A stretch of DNA of 47,368 nucleotides from Barthelona sp. PAP020 (taxonomy: Eukaryota > Metamonada: BaSk clade), in assembly GCA_040182905.1 (NCBI GenBank), contig JARQWU010000053.1, forward strand, positions 1 through 47,368. The letters run 5' to 3'. The notes under the pieces are model-generated. The model made no database searches. It was given only the letters and a program-made list of their open reading frames with translations, and was not told where the DNA came from. This document shows positions 10,901 to 21,000 of this stretch, piece after piece. Position numbers and translations under genes: made by a program. How positions within the stretch are numbered: the stretch's first letter is position 1; each line of letters opens with the position of its first letter.

Positions 10901-11831
10901 ACAAAAATGGAAACATAAAATGCCTGCATTTTTAGGCAAAATTTTATCAAGTTGTTTTGATGAAAATGACAATCAATTCATGTTTTTGGGTACACAAAGA
11001 GGTCTATTGGTCTTATTTGATATGAGATTTCGTATAGTTTCTAATGTATGGAAACATTCAGTTTTAATAAGAGATCTTAATTCTACCAAAGAGAATCCAA
11101 AAGATTTGAAAAAGAGATATCCAATATATCAGATTAAATTGGTTAAAAGCATTTCTGACACAGTTCAAATTGTCATAATGAGTTATCCTGGACTTATTGA
11201 AAATTGGTCTTTGGAAAATAATGAATTCGTGTCACAAATGTGTTTTTGCCAATTTGAAGGGCTTGTGGCTGTTATATTAAAGCCTTTGCAAAGTAGAAAA
11301 GGGAGATTTTTTGATCCTTCTTTTGGTTTGGTGGAATTACAGACTATTGAGGATTTGAAAGAAAATACAAGAACCACAAATCCAACATTCTTTGAAGAAA
11401 TTTTACATGAGCCACCTATTGTTACTGGCATGGAGTTGTTGAGCAACCAGAGATTCTTAGTAACAGATACTATTGGAAATCTGTTCTTGATTTCGCCATT
11501 TGATCCATATTTTGTAATTATATCATCTCCAATTCAAGGTGTATTCCGAATCAACAGTTACAATATATATAACTTTTCTTACAATGACCAAAATGTTGAG
11601 CATAGTACTATTTGTCGCGTTGTTCAATTATATTGTAAAGACGCCTCTTCAAAATCAGGAATAGCAACATCTGGTTCTTTGGAAAGGGTACCTACCCATC
11701 ATCGCAATGCTATAGTTAATGTTGGTTTGGTTTGTCAAGAGAAAGTTTCTGAGAATGTTGACAATAATGAAGAGTTACCTACTTTGGTTGTTAGTGTTGG
11801 GAGAGAAGGTGATATTAAGGTTTGGTATTGA
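7917..11831 (+). CDS. VPS15: VPS15 / PIK3R4-like regulatory kinase of the class III PI3-kinase complex
   Basis: 1304 aa with the full VPS15 architecture. It starts MGNTLS, an N-myristoylation consensus (G2, S6), as in yeast and human VPS15. The kinase-like domain spans about 20-300: VVKLYY for the lysine, HGDLKPSN for the catalytic loop (HGD, not HRD), and DFAPFKP in place of DFG followed by CYLAPERL, which is the VPS15 signature. About 340-700 is helical, HEAT-like. About 855-1304 is a WD40 propeller (IAIWDTTKFYK, GEIRIFNIQ, GLLVLFDMRFR). VPS15 anchors and regulates VPS34 for endosomal sorting and autophagy. The first ATG is used; stop is TGA. VPS34 and Beclin genes are not in the window. 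Family assignment is strong; kinase activity is uncertain. Confidence 0.93.
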   Translation: MGNTLSTVTIANYNLHTIDVTFDEKLKDGRLFKTLKTFNDQQKDYVVKLYYKQDDDKIEEMKQELNVINKEISGYRSLLPYTILHNDSNSNLVYMGRSYMYTNMQNRLSLRPFLTNDEKLFITYQMINCLVNLHRLNDSGLGKDVYLSHGDLKPSNFLLNASNMVFLADFAPFKPKTIPRGNKTYYSFFFDNNNEGCYLAPERLGNGLVFSKIDPSCDIFSLGCCIYELWTERFLFTYNDILMLTNEFKVNFSDDSMSVTHSPVDTIPEGISKMVLDCLDLDPEKRPTAVDLLNSTIFPQVYSSILYPFFDYSFNLKTESLLSLYVSNHLNFINSRQINYNFQPLDVLQDDLEVVDEESTVFKLVLFFLFSIFDYKLIRINDLILFNFLKVLKSFHKLIDINIFFNRVFPIVVDFIEDVNVDQNRVSLFFLFLSFIFENMNVPEQEDSLDYETYLAIVFEIFIPICLSLCKNRHYVLHVVNVLESFTNFLFKLLPHALNYEILQNKFLHDFVEVLFDIIFDGNYDDFGDIEDKSITGGKYRIDDAPNHIDIQGRFLDVVANCEPLLDSVFLTVVLEKLHILFNHGHYMIHVIIFTFLDKLLRNDSIAFAFDDFISLFILAFQHSENVVVKSSLDTIIHNYEKINNHLSIKDRQSLIKYCAPHLYSAVCYIRFGVMKMIELCTQNLSIGEVHAFIRPIIRHYLQFDILLIDFDTLKHSVNDPINHSNIVKIREELEYFDLLKDTERFQTLLSSMDLTLNEITQIRLVKNHMANVTISSTKLKSRNQFIFNSDTIKSKYLTLVELIEPTMVKNIDNSVRSNNVNRVNRVSKNNVITTKESEAMRQRPILRFMLDNKQDFHLLLHLRFHQSSMTAFTISPNYKYMCSADVEGKIAIWDTTKFYKFVATVPHTVFTREIPVSCVKFINSSSKLVIGLKDGEIRIFNIQTLNNSIHFNEERIIANLDGPIVEIYETKGQNEVIFISKNGEICCYDLLLKQQKWKHKMPAFLGKILSSCFDENDNQFMFLGTQRGLLVLFDMRFRIVSNVWKHSVLIRDLNSTKENPKDLKKRYPIYQIKLVKSISDTVQIVIMSYPGLIENWSLENNEFVSQMCFCQFEGLVAVILKPLQSRKGRFFDPSFGLVELQTIEDLKENTRTTNPTFFEEILHEPPIVTGMELLSNQRFLVTDTIGNLFLISPFDPYFVIISSPIQGVFRINSYNIYNFSYNDQNVEHSTICRVVQLYCKDASSKSGIATSGSLERVPTHHRNAIVNVGLVCQEKVSENVDNNEELPTLVVSVGREGDIKVWY

Positions 11832-12040
11832 TTCTCTTTGTATTTTTATTTTTGAAAAGATTAACGGTTTAATGACATACAAACATATATTTAGTTTAAA
11901 ATAATATAAATGTAAATGTAAATAATATGATTTATTTTTAATTTTCTATTGATGAATCAATTGTAAAATGGAGGTAGAAAAAAATTGGAAAAGAGTTGTT
12001 TTTCAATACCTTTTTCCTTCAATATATCGTGACGAATTTC

Positions 12041-13222
12041 ATGAACGATGCAAACTATACAAGCATACAAAGGGCAAGAAATATTGTAGAAGATATTCAA
12101 AAAAATGAGGACAAGATTACATCAATATTTGTGAAAAAAAACAATTCAAATGATGATGAAAGGTCTACTTTGGAGTTACAATTAGATATTCGAGACAGTT
12201 ATAATGAAAATCAACGATTATCCCAACAATTTTCTCAGAATTATAATCAAAATATCAATAGTTTTAAAAGGGAACCAAAATCTTTGGACGATAATTTAAA
12301 TGAGTTCTATTTAAATGTTTCTTTGTTGAAAGAATATCATACTGCAAATAGTGAGCGTTTGAAAGAAGAGTTTATCACTTTACAACAAGTTGAACAATTA
12401 GAAAAAGACAAAGGTGTTAAAGAGCATTTTAGCTTGTTAGAGATTGGTGGAGAATGTTTTGATTTTCGTTCCTTACATGGTGATTTTTGTACAATAGTTT
12501 CTTCAGAAAAGGTCAGCCTTTTAGAGTTTGTGAGTGAGTTTCAAGTGCACATTTTTAATATAAAGTCAAAAAAGAACAAAACAAAGGAAAAGGAATATTT
12601 GAAGTTTTTGTTGAAAATTTTCAAATATTTAAATGACTTTTATCAAAAATTACATCCTTTTGACAATTATGGAGTAATTTTTCAAAACATTCCCAAAAAA
12701 AGAGATGTTCATACTGTTTCTGAAAAGATTCGCATCTTATGTGACTTATTGGAAAATATTTTCAAAAAAACGGTGGATTTTCTTAAGAGAACTCAAGGTC
12801 AAACAATTAAAGAAATAAAGGACAGTTTAAAAATGGTGGAAACTGCCAGAAAATCCAGAAGAATCCCTTCAGAATACAATCCAAAACATCTACCTTTAGG
12901 TTGGGACGGACAACCCATACCTTTGTGGATGTATAATTACCATCAATTGAATAGAGTTTTTAATTGCGAAATATGTGGTGATGCAACATTCAGGGGGCCT
13001 AAAGCTTTTCAAAGTCATTTTAAGGGCATTCAGCATGCAAAAGGCTTGAATGTTTTGGGTATTGATTATTCAGACGTCTATTTTGGTATCACTTCCATTT
13101 CAGATGCCCTTCAATTAAAGAAAGCTTTGGATGCAAAGCAAAGACAAATTCAAACATTCACATTGGATCAACAAGAGTTTGAAACTGTTGATGGTATAAA
13201 GCAAAGAAAAGAAATAATGTAA
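12041..13222 (+). CDS. SF3A3: Splicing factor 3A subunit 3 (SF3a60 / Prp9)
   Basis: 393 aa (human 501, so compact). The C-terminal half is diagnostic: YNPKHLPLGWDGQPIPLWMY at about 280-300 followed by a matrin-type C2H2 zinc finger, CEICGDATFRGPKAFQSHF then H, at about 308-335, and an ending that fits the SF3A3 tail (FETVDGIKQRK). The N-terminal region is helical with the RARNIVEDI stretch. SF3a60 is part of the U2 snRNP and helps prespliceosome assembly at the branch point. The frame is open a little upstream of 12041 but without ATG; ATG at 12041 gives MNDANYTSIQ and is the chosen start. Its presence agrees with the two introns seen in this window, whose branch-like element sits beside the 3' splice site. 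Confidence 0.93.
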   Translation: MNDANYTSIQRARNIVEDIQKNEDKITSIFVKKNNSNDDERSTLELQLDIRDSYNENQRLSQQFSQNYNQNINSFKREPKSLDDNLNEFYLNVSLLKEYHTANSERLKEEFITLQQVEQLEKDKGVKEHFSLLEIGGECFDFRSLHGDFCTIVSSEKVSLLEFVSEFQVHIFNIKSKKNKTKEKEYLKFLLKIFKYLNDFYQKLHPFDNYGVIFQNIPKKRDVHTVSEKIRILCDLLENIFKKTVDFLKRTQGQTIKEIKDSLKMVETARKSRRIPSEYNPKHLPLGWDGQPIPLWMYNYHQLNRVFNCEICGDATFRGPKAFQSHFKGIQHAKGLNVLGIDYSDVYFGITSISDALQLKKALDAKQRQIQTFTLDQQEFETVDGIKQRKEIM

Positions 13223-13711
13223 ATGTCAGCTGATTTTTTATTTTGCAACAAAGCTTTTTTCAAAAGAAGTATGGAAATGAGGGTTACATCAATAAAAGAA
13301 ATGCAAAAAATCCCTTTTAAAAAAGAAAGAGATTTCATTGATAGAACCTTGACCTTCACTTCTTTCAGAGATCCTTTATTTCTAAAGAAACATGTCAATT
13401 TCAATATTTGAAAACATGCTTTCTTGTAAAATGGAAAAAATAAGAAAAAATGCAATAATTTGCTAAAAAGCATTGTTTTGGTGGGAACTAATTTTTGTTA
13501 TTTCCATAATTTTAACATGTTAAGTTATGTTTTAATGAATTTATTAACCATTTGCACTTGATTGAAGTGCCAAAAAAGGGGAAACTAATTTTCTTCTCAC
13601 TTTCAAACACAAAACAGCCCATTCAAACAGAAATAAGCACTGAAATGCATTTTATAAGAAAAAAAGAAAAAGAAACAAAAATATTTTTGATAATTTATTC
13701 AACCATCAAAA
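13223..13711. other. Intergenic region, SF3A3 to NatC-like gene
   Basis: 489 bp without a supportable gene. A 62-codon open frame begins with ATG directly at the SF3A3 stop (13223-13411) but has no recognisable homology. A small perfect hairpin, GCACTT-GATTG-AAGTGC, lies at 13554-13570. No box C/D pair or tRNA is seen. Confidence 0.4.
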
Positions 13712-15340
13712 ATGTCTTTAATCAATATAACGGAAGAATTTAATGAATCCATTCAGAGATTAGAGGAATATGAGGTTGCTACACCAAATGAACATTTTGA
13801 TGATATAGCTTCATCAAAACCTTTAGGTGCTTGGAAAGTTGATTTTTATCATGTGTTACAACCAAATATTCGAACAGTTGATGAAGTTATTATGGAAATT
13901 ATGGATGATGAATCTTGTTTTATTGAAGAAGTTTGTAACAGACTCATTTTATTAATTTTACGTATGGTAAATGGTGATTGTATATTTCAAACGTTATTTT
14001 CATGGGCACCATTATGTTATTATTTACAAACAGGAGAGATTCATTCGAGAACAACTAAATTTGAAGGACTAATTAAGTTAGTTCACAGTATTACATGTCA
14101 ATATGCATATATAAGACGTTTAAATCATTTAAATGGATTGAAGAAAATATTTCCCAAATATTATGAACCGATTAACAAGGAAGAATTGTTGGGGATCAAA
14201 TCCTTTCGATTTTTAGTCTTATTTCAGAATTTGCTATATTTTAACAGCTTTAACGAAGTGATTGAAAGCTTAAAAAGCCTTCAAGATGAGCATTTCAATT
14301 TTCAATCAATTACAAGTAATTTTACAACTATTCATTCTTTTATTGACTACATGTATGTAAACAAATATGGGTTTGAATTTAATATGTATTTTCAAAATGA
14401 TTTAGAAAGGAATACTGATCTCATTAGATTTGACAGCTATTCTTTTGACTTTTTTATAGATTTACAAGTTGAATTTAAGTTTTTGAGTTCTATTTGTAAT
14501 GATCCTGAATACTCATCATTTGAACGAATATTTTCAATTTGTTTACATGGTTTATTTCACAAGAGATTATCTCCCTGTCAAAATAATTTAATTTTGGGTT
14601 TTTTATCGCAAAAAACTTCGATATTTAATGATTTAGAGCGTATTTATCGCTCTACCTCTAATTCTGACTCTGATTCTTCTGTTGAAGATGAACCTTGGGA
14701 ATTATGGAATTGGATAGGAAAGTTCAGTGATGTTTTGAAACAATTGGTTAAAAATATTTATGACAAGTCATCTAATTCAATTCAAAGCATTACCAATTCG
14801 ATAGTTGACATTGTAACCTTGGATGAACTTCTGGCGAACATTAGTCCCAAGGCCCCTGTTGAAATACTGAACGATTTTCAAACAATTAAAATTGTTGTCC
14901 CTTTACTGGCAACAACACTTCGTATTGCTATGAATATGGATGAAATCTATGCTAAATTAATGTCTTGTTATATTTGTATCCTTATAAATAATGAATTTCA
15001 GAGTGTTTTAATCAACAACAAAAAAATTAGACCTAATATATCATTTTTGCGTAGTTTTTTCCATCTTCGTTTCTTATCTCAACTCAGTGACTCTTCAATT
15101 AGAAACGCTCAATTGCAGTCAAAATATTCGACAATTGTACAATTTTTTTACACAAAATACTATTTTGTTCCTGAATATTTTGATAATTTTGATTTTAACG
15201 TTTATATGGAGCTTAGAAAAAGTATGTTGGAAAGTTTGATGAAACAATCTAATATTAAAAAGATAGAGGATTATCTTGATTGTTTTGAAGGTGAAATATA
15301 TTTTGAAAGAGATAATCTGGTCAATTTTTTCAACAATTAA
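13712..15340 (+). CDS. Mak10/NAA35-like subunit of the NatC N-terminal acetyltransferase (tentative)
   Basis: 542 aa, helical, no catalytic GNAT motif. The N-terminal block at about 25-100 resembles the Mak10 domain: a short acidic lead, then TVDEVIMEIMDDESCFIEE and a conserved-looking G-D-C-I-F-Q-T-L-F segment, where Mak10 proteins have a glycine, a hydrophobic and QT followed by a helix. The length is shorter than human NAA35 (about 725). NAA35/Mak10 holds NAA30 and NAA38 on the ribosome in the NatC complex. The rest is low in recognisable features apart from an acidic Ser/Asp run near 315-325. The first ATG, immediately after CATCAAAA, is chosen. Similarity is recognised by eye only and could be wrong; a generic helical protein is the alternative. 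Confidence 0.5.
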   Translation: MSLINITEEFNESIQRLEEYEVATPNEHFDDIASSKPLGAWKVDFYHVLQPNIRTVDEVIMEIMDDESCFIEEVCNRLILLILRMVNGDCIFQTLFSWAPLCYYLQTGEIHSRTTKFEGLIKLVHSITCQYAYIRRLNHLNGLKKIFPKYYEPINKEELLGIKSFRFLVLFQNLLYFNSFNEVIESLKSLQDEHFNFQSITSNFTTIHSFIDYMYVNKYGFEFNMYFQNDLERNTDLIRFDSYSFDFFIDLQVEFKFLSSICNDPEYSSFERIFSICLHGLFHKRLSPCQNNLILGFLSQKTSIFNDLERIYRSTSNSDSDSSVEDEPWELWNWIGKFSDVLKQLVKNIYDKSSNSIQSITNSIVDIVTLDELLANISPKAPVEILNDFQTIKIVVPLLATTLRIAMNMDEIYAKLMSCYICILINNEFQSVLINNKKIRPNISFLRSFFHLRFLSQLSDSSIRNAQLQSKYSTIVQFFYTKYYFVPEYFDNFDFNVYMELRKSMLESLMKQSNIKKIEDYLDCFEGEIYFERDNLVNFFNN

Positions 15341-15660
15341 TCGTACTTTTATTTAATTGTCATTTTTTATGTTTTTTTTTATAAATTGTCATGTGAATAT
15401 GCATGTGTTTGTATTATGTTTTTTTATTTGTGGTTGATTTGTGACTAAATCATTAATTATATGAAGAAAAAGGAATTAGTTTAATTTTGAATGAATTTTG
15501 AATTGTTTAACAAATATATGTTTTTAAAAATGACCCCTCATTAATAAAGTTAATTTTATGCTTTCTCCTTCAATGAATAAAGGATATTTCCATTATTTTC
15601 TTAGAAACAAATATCACATTTTTCATTCGAATTTTTTATTTCAATTTTCGGTTTTATTTG
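15341..15660. other. Intergenic region upstream of enkurin
   Basis: 320 bp of very AT-rich DNA. It should hold the enkurin promoter; a TCATTC at about 15623, a possible TCA-type initiator, lies 38 nt before the ATG. Nothing else is seen. Confidence 0.35.
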
Positions 15661-16392
15661 ATGTTATCATCAGAATCAATTTATGCAATAATTCCTGAGC
15701 CAGTAGTTCCTCCTGAAAAAAGAGCTCAACATGTATCCAAATTTCGAAAATCTTCAAAGGAGGTAGTTAGAGAAGGAAAACAATTGCATGCTACATTTGG
15801 CCCAAAAGCTTCTCAACGTAGTGATCCTAAGAACTTTACAAAAAAATATGAGAAGACTGCAAAGTTGACTTTTCTTCCTGAACCTAAAAAGTTTGAAAGG
15901 GTCAAATCTTCTGAAAAACCAAGAGTTCCTAAACATAATGAAACTCTTAGTGGATCAAGACCTACAACCAAGGACTTTGTTCGTTCCAATAAGATTGAAG
16001 TTATGACGATGAAACCACCAAATGTTGAAACTGAGGACTTAAATTGGACAAAGAAGCCAGGATTCGGTCAAAAACCGGATTATTTGAATCAAATTAAACG
16101 CGAAATTGAAGAAGAAACAAAGATGATTCACCAAGCTGTTCATCCATCTGGAAAATCTATTTCTAATGTAAACATGAGAGAATTAAGTGATGAAGAAAAA
16201 CTTGAATTAATCAGTGGTTTAAAAGAACAATGGGATGAAGTTTGGGGAAAATATCGTTCGTTTAAGTTAGGTTTTGATGATTCTGATCTTCAAAAGAATA
16301 CTCATGAAGAGTATGAAAAGTTGTTGGATAATATTGAAAAACATATAGAGCGATTATCCATTCCACATGTATATGTTTATGATGACAAGTGA
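15661..16392 (+). CDS. ENKUR: Enkurin (axonemal microtubule inner protein / calmodulin-binding adaptor)
   Basis: 243 aa against 256 in human. The start MLSSESIYAIIPEP matches the enkurin N-terminus (ESIYNLIP), followed by VSKFR, the GP motif (FGPKASQ), a proline/lysine-rich middle, and the C-terminal enkurin domain at about 170-243 with LSDEEKLELISGLKEQWDEV and a coiled-coil end. Enkurin (FAP106) lies inside axonemal doublets and links calmodulin and PI3K in sperm. It marks the organism as flagellated and rules out amoebae that have lost flagella, such as Entamoeba. ATG 15661 is chosen; a TTG one codon earlier is not needed. The stop is TGA. Confidence 0.93.
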   Translation: MLSSESIYAIIPEPVVPPEKRAQHVSKFRKSSKEVVREGKQLHATFGPKASQRSDPKNFTKKYEKTAKLTFLPEPKKFERVKSSEKPRVPKHNETLSGSRPTTKDFVRSNKIEVMTMKPPNVETEDLNWTKKPGFGQKPDYLNQIKREIEEETKMIHQAVHPSGKSISNVNMRELSDEEKLELISGLKEQWDEVWGKYRSFKLGFDDSDLQKNTHEEYEKLLDNIEKHIERLSIPHVYVYDDK

Positions 16393-16766
16393 ATTTTCGT
16401 CAAATAGTTATATTTTGTGTAAATTCTGGATTTTTTTTTTTATTTTGCTTGACACATGGTTCTTTCTTTTATTTTGTGAACAAATTGGAGGGGAAAAAAG
16501 GCTTTATCATAACTCTGAGTGGTTGTTTCCACAGTATTTTTCAATTTTTGATGAGCCTTAGATTGTCGAAATTTGCTTGAAATTGTAAAGTGTTAACATA
16601 TTTATGGACATTAAGATGTGTTTTTTAAGCTGTTTGGACATCGTATTTCAAAAGAAAAGATACTTCGAATTGGATAATTACAATTCTCAAAGCGGCATTT
16701 AAAAAAGTTGAGGAGTATCCGACATAGCATCTATCTCAACAAACTAATCAATATCACTGTCACTTT
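16393..16766. other. Intergenic region between enkurin and a WD40 relic
   Basis: 374 bp, T-rich at its left end. No gene, RNA or repeat seen. An ATGATGA (box C-like) overlaps the end of enkurin but no box D stands at a suitable distance. Confidence 0.35.
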
Positions 16767-17832
16767 TTACATCCAGAAAGTGTACATGTTTCCTGCATTG
16801 CCCTCATTGAGACTTATTGAATCCAAACACACGTCAAAAATCATACCATACTCCTTTTCATTCATACAAATACCTGCAGCCACTAATTGTCCAATACTTT
16901 CGATTCCAATATTCATGGCAATAATATTTGAGAGCACATAGCCACCAAGATTTCTTGACAATTCTATGAGTTCGGTTTGATGGGAATAATTGCACTCAAG
17001 CAGAATTGAATAACTCTTTATGGTCATATTTTCACAGCTTCCACATGTTAATTGCGTTCTATTTGGTGAGATAGCAAATGAAAAGAATTGGCTTTCACAA
17101 CCACAATGAATTTTCTGCATAATCTGAGCCATCATCTATGTTCCAGAGTTTGACGTTATTTGAAAAATCACCAACGGCAATTGTTCTTTTTGATGAAAGA
17201 AAATCGAAGTCATAAACCTCTCACTCTTGTTTGAATGTACGAATAACGGTGAAATCATTAGAATCAACTAATTTGACGATTTTATTCCCATTAGAAGTTA
17301 AGTTAAAATATGGTTTCTTTTCAACGTACATTTCACTTTACGTATCCTTTCTGAATGAAGTTGTTCTTCTCGAATACAACTACCAGTCTTTACATCCCAC
17401 TGCTTAAGAATACCATTACCATCACCAGAATACATATATTCAGAGATGTGGAAAACAAATCCCATAAACGGGAAATTCGTTATTCAATCTATACGAAATG
17501 GAGAAATTTGGAAGTTTATACACAATAATAAATTCATCATATGAACATGTGGCTAACTGTTCACCATTTGGTGAAAAAGCAACACAACACACAGCTTTTT
17601 AATGATTTTTCAAAGTTCGAGTTGATCTTCCAGTTTCTGTATCAATTACTTGAACATTGCCATAGCTTCTGCCAATCACCAAAAGTTTACCATGATGCGA
17701 GTATTTGCTGTCCATTATAGAACCAAAGATACCATCGTCTTTAATTACTCTCAAACTACTTTCATCAACTTTGAATGTAAGAATATCAGGGATCCTTTTC
17801 TTCACAAATCCATTATTTAGCACAGTTGACAT
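16767..17832 (-). pseudogene. Decayed WD40-repeat gene
   Basis: On the minus strand an ATG at 17830-17832 opens 77 codons ending in a WD-like unit (GNVQVIDTETGRSTRTLKNH) at a TAA (17599). WD40 sequence then resumes in the same frame (AVCCVAFSPNGEQLATCS), moves to a second frame (SGDGNGILKQWDVKTGSC), to a third (GNKIVKLVDSNDFTVIRTFK, TGA, then AVGDFSNNVKLWNIDDG), and ends in the frame 17135-16767 with FAISPNRTQLTCGSCENMTI and AAGICMNEKEYGMIFDV. At least three stops and three frame changes are needed to read it, so it is a ruin rather than a spliced gene. The parent WD40 family is not identified. Confidence 0.8.
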
Positions 17833-18080
17833 ATCAATCTGTCAATAAAAATAGTATGAATACTCCTCTTTTCTTGAAGTAAAGAACATTTCACTCAAGT
17901 TTTTAGTTTGACATGATTTTACCCATTTTCTTTTTTAGGTTTACTTGCAAATAAAGTTCTCCAGCTACAATTTATTTATAACGGTTTCAATAAAGAAAGG
18001 AAACAAAGCAAGTTAATAACGCAGGTAAAACAAAAAGAAATAAAATAATAGTTTATATCTGAAATGCGTTTCTTTGCATA

Positions 18081-21000
18081 TTAATCATCAGTTGTTGCAA
18101 CGATATTGATCATTGCATCTTCTTTTTGACCTAAAGCTTGTTTACATTTTGCTCTCAATAACAATACAGATTTATCATTGGAAGCAAAAGCATGTTTTTG
18201 AATCAATTCATCCAACTGTTCTATTGCACTCAAATATTTGTTTTGCAGGAACAACAAAGACGCAAAATTGAATTTAAAACTAAATAAAAGATAATCTGGA
18301 ATGTTTGAAATGATCTTCCGCTTTGTATCAATATGTTTGATCAAAGATATGTTACTGATAATCTTCTTATCATGTGGATGATCAGGAATCAAATAATCCA
18401 AAAGAACGTTTTGAGCATGTTTGTAAAATCTCATTTGAGTGAAAGCAAGAACTTTTAAGTTGTCAAAAATCAATAAAATATAGGTTGTTTTTTTGAATTC
18501 ACCGTCTATTTTGAATAGTTGTTGGATTTCTTTGTCAAAGAGTAACGCATGAGGGAATAGTTCGTCATTTGTTTGTAAGAAGTTTGATTTCACACTTGAT
18601 TGTTTTAGGAAATGCAGTTCAATAAACTTAAATAGTATAGTCAACGATTCTCTTGGATGTTTAGCATGTAACTCAGCCATTGCGAGAAGGATATAAGGTA
18701 AAGGAAAGTATGGTTCTTTATCAATGACCTCTAAACAGTTTTTTGTAAGTATTTGATAATGACCATTGAAATAGTTTGCAACCAGCCGATTTAATTCATC
18801 GAAATATTTGAAAAATTTCTTTAGCTTGTCTTCTAAACTGATGTCTGTTGACATTGTTAATACTACAGCCTTTTTCTCTGAATCACTTTGATTCATATCC
18901 ACAGTACTGACGATTTCATATGAATTTGAGTTATTAACATCTGTAGCATTAGGCTCAGGGCTGGTAATGGATTCATTTCTTTCTTCATTTTCATAGTCCT
19001 TGTTTGGATCCTCAAGATCTTTCATTGATTGTTTTGATATTCCCAACTCACAAAATATGTTAAAAGGACTGTCAATAAAATAACCGTCGGCATAAAAATC
19101 ATGCACAACTTCGATAAAGCCAAAATTATTTTGTATATGTTTGTTGAAGTACAATTGTTGTGTTAGAACTTGTTTTAGCATTGATCGATGCATTTTATCT
19201 ATCTTGAATAACATGTCCAATGTCTTTATAGCTTTTGTTTCTTCTCGTTGTTCATCTTGTTTCTCTTCATTATTTTCAATTCTGTCATCAGAAGGAATGT
19301 ATTGTTGTTGTACTTGGTGGGCTAAACCCTTGTTAATAGCCAGGAAAAGTCGGTCACTGGTACTATGTTTATCTTCGAGCATCATTCTATTCATCCTGAC
19401 AGTTCTGGGACGATTGCTCTTTGAAATAATCAATGGTGAAGGTGGTGAAGGTTGAATTTCATCATCAAGATAACTTGTTTTAACCTTAATATCCAAAGAA
19501 GTATCAACAGTACTGATATGAAACTTTTCAATTCCAGCCTTTTTTTCAGTAAACTCTTGTAAGATTCGATTTAGATTGCTTCTACTGCTCGGCTTGTCAT
19601 AGAGATCGATGGTACCCTCAACTAACTCATTTGCTCTCAATATCACTTGGAACTTTTCATAATTATTTTTCAGATTAGATCTGATGATTTGAGATGCATA
19701 ATTTACCCAAATTTTAGTATCATAGGGGAATAAACGAGCCAAATGATGGTATAACTTTAATCCTTTTTCAAAGTCTTGATTGGTCGAAATGCTTGTGTAA
19801 ATATCTGCTTTCATGGTTTTTACAAGGTATTTTTGATTAAATGTTTGCGGATTAACTTCATTTATGACTTTTAAGGCCTTGTCATTGCACTTAGCACATT
19901 TATATACATTGGCTAGGAACAATTGAAGTCTAGCAGTGTAAGCTTTCGACAATTTTAATTCCAGTATAGTCAATAGGTCTCTAGCCGCTTCATCAAACAA
20001 TTTCAATTTCAGGTAAATGAGACTTCTGTTGAATAGAATATTAGCTTTCATCAGCAAATTATCAACACTAATCACGTTTGTTTCAGTGTTTTTATCATTA
20101 TCATTATCGTTTTCCTCTTCATTACTCAAATTATTTTGTCGGTTGGTGTTTTCCATTGAACATTCCAACAACAACAACCCAATGCCGTAATCTCGCAAAA
20201 CACGTCGCACATATGTTGGATTTTTGTACTGGTGCTTGTAACGAGAGTGTGCCCTCAAATCTAGCTGTTGCAATGTCATAGCTAAAGAAGAATCAGCAAT
20301 GTTGAAAGTATAAGGCAACTTCGAGTGATAATACTTCTGTTGAATGTCATATACATAAGGGTTGATATGTTTTCCTTTGGTAAGAGATGAATAGCTATCA
20401 TCTATATTCTCCAAATAAAATTTTTGAAAAATTACAGCACGCTTTAAATAGAGCCCTGATAATTTTAATTTTGAGAAGTTGATGGGAATGGTAACCAGAA
20501 CATTGCTGATATCAGTTAACGAAGCTAAAGAATTTCCAAAGAAAAACTCAACGCACGCTCTTAATATCTTTGCTTGTTTATTTGCTGGATCCAAAACCAG
20601 ACAGTTATGCAGGCACATTCTTGAGAAATCCAAATTTTTTTCCAAGAGACTTATCAGCGTAAGGTAATACAAGGCGTTTGCCACAAAGTTTTTGCTTGAC
20701 GTCAGGATGTCGTCATGACAAAAATACTTAGCAATGGCATAACACTTGCTACCCAACAAATAACAATCAAACAAAGCCTGTTTTCCACAATCTTCCCTCT
20801 TCAATTTTAACAAACAACGACCTTTGTACATCAAGCTCTTTAAAATTAAAAGTACATCATTGAAGAAGCGTTGTAATTGCTGAACGTTGAACTTTTGCAA
20901 ACTTTTTATAAATTTGGTCGAAGCTATTGATAAGGCACCGCCTGACTTTTTTGTCTGTTTTTTCTTTGATTTCTTCAATGGTTTCTTTTTCACTTCTTTT

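Noticed and set aside
13223-13411. 62-codon ATG frame directly after the SF3A3 stop
   Set aside because: Short, no recognised homology and in AT-rich spacer; open frames of this size arise by chance here.
13554-13570. Perfect 6-bp hairpin with 5-nt loop
   Set aside because: Too short to exceed chance in a 47-kb window and without a partner feature.
15600-15660. Trichomonas-type initiator (TCA followed by Y and W) as a general promoter mark
   Set aside because: TCA matches occur before several genes but not consistently at a fixed distance, and the motif is frequent in AT-rich DNA; individual cases are only mentioned as possibilities.
16380-16520. ATGATGA at the end of enkurin with CTGA downstream
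   Set aside because: About 130 nt separate the boxes and the first lies in coding sequence.
16767-17832. WD40 relic as a multi-intron gene
   Set aside because: Frame changes do not coincide with GTAT...ACTAAY..AG signals, and stops fall inside conserved repeat sequence.
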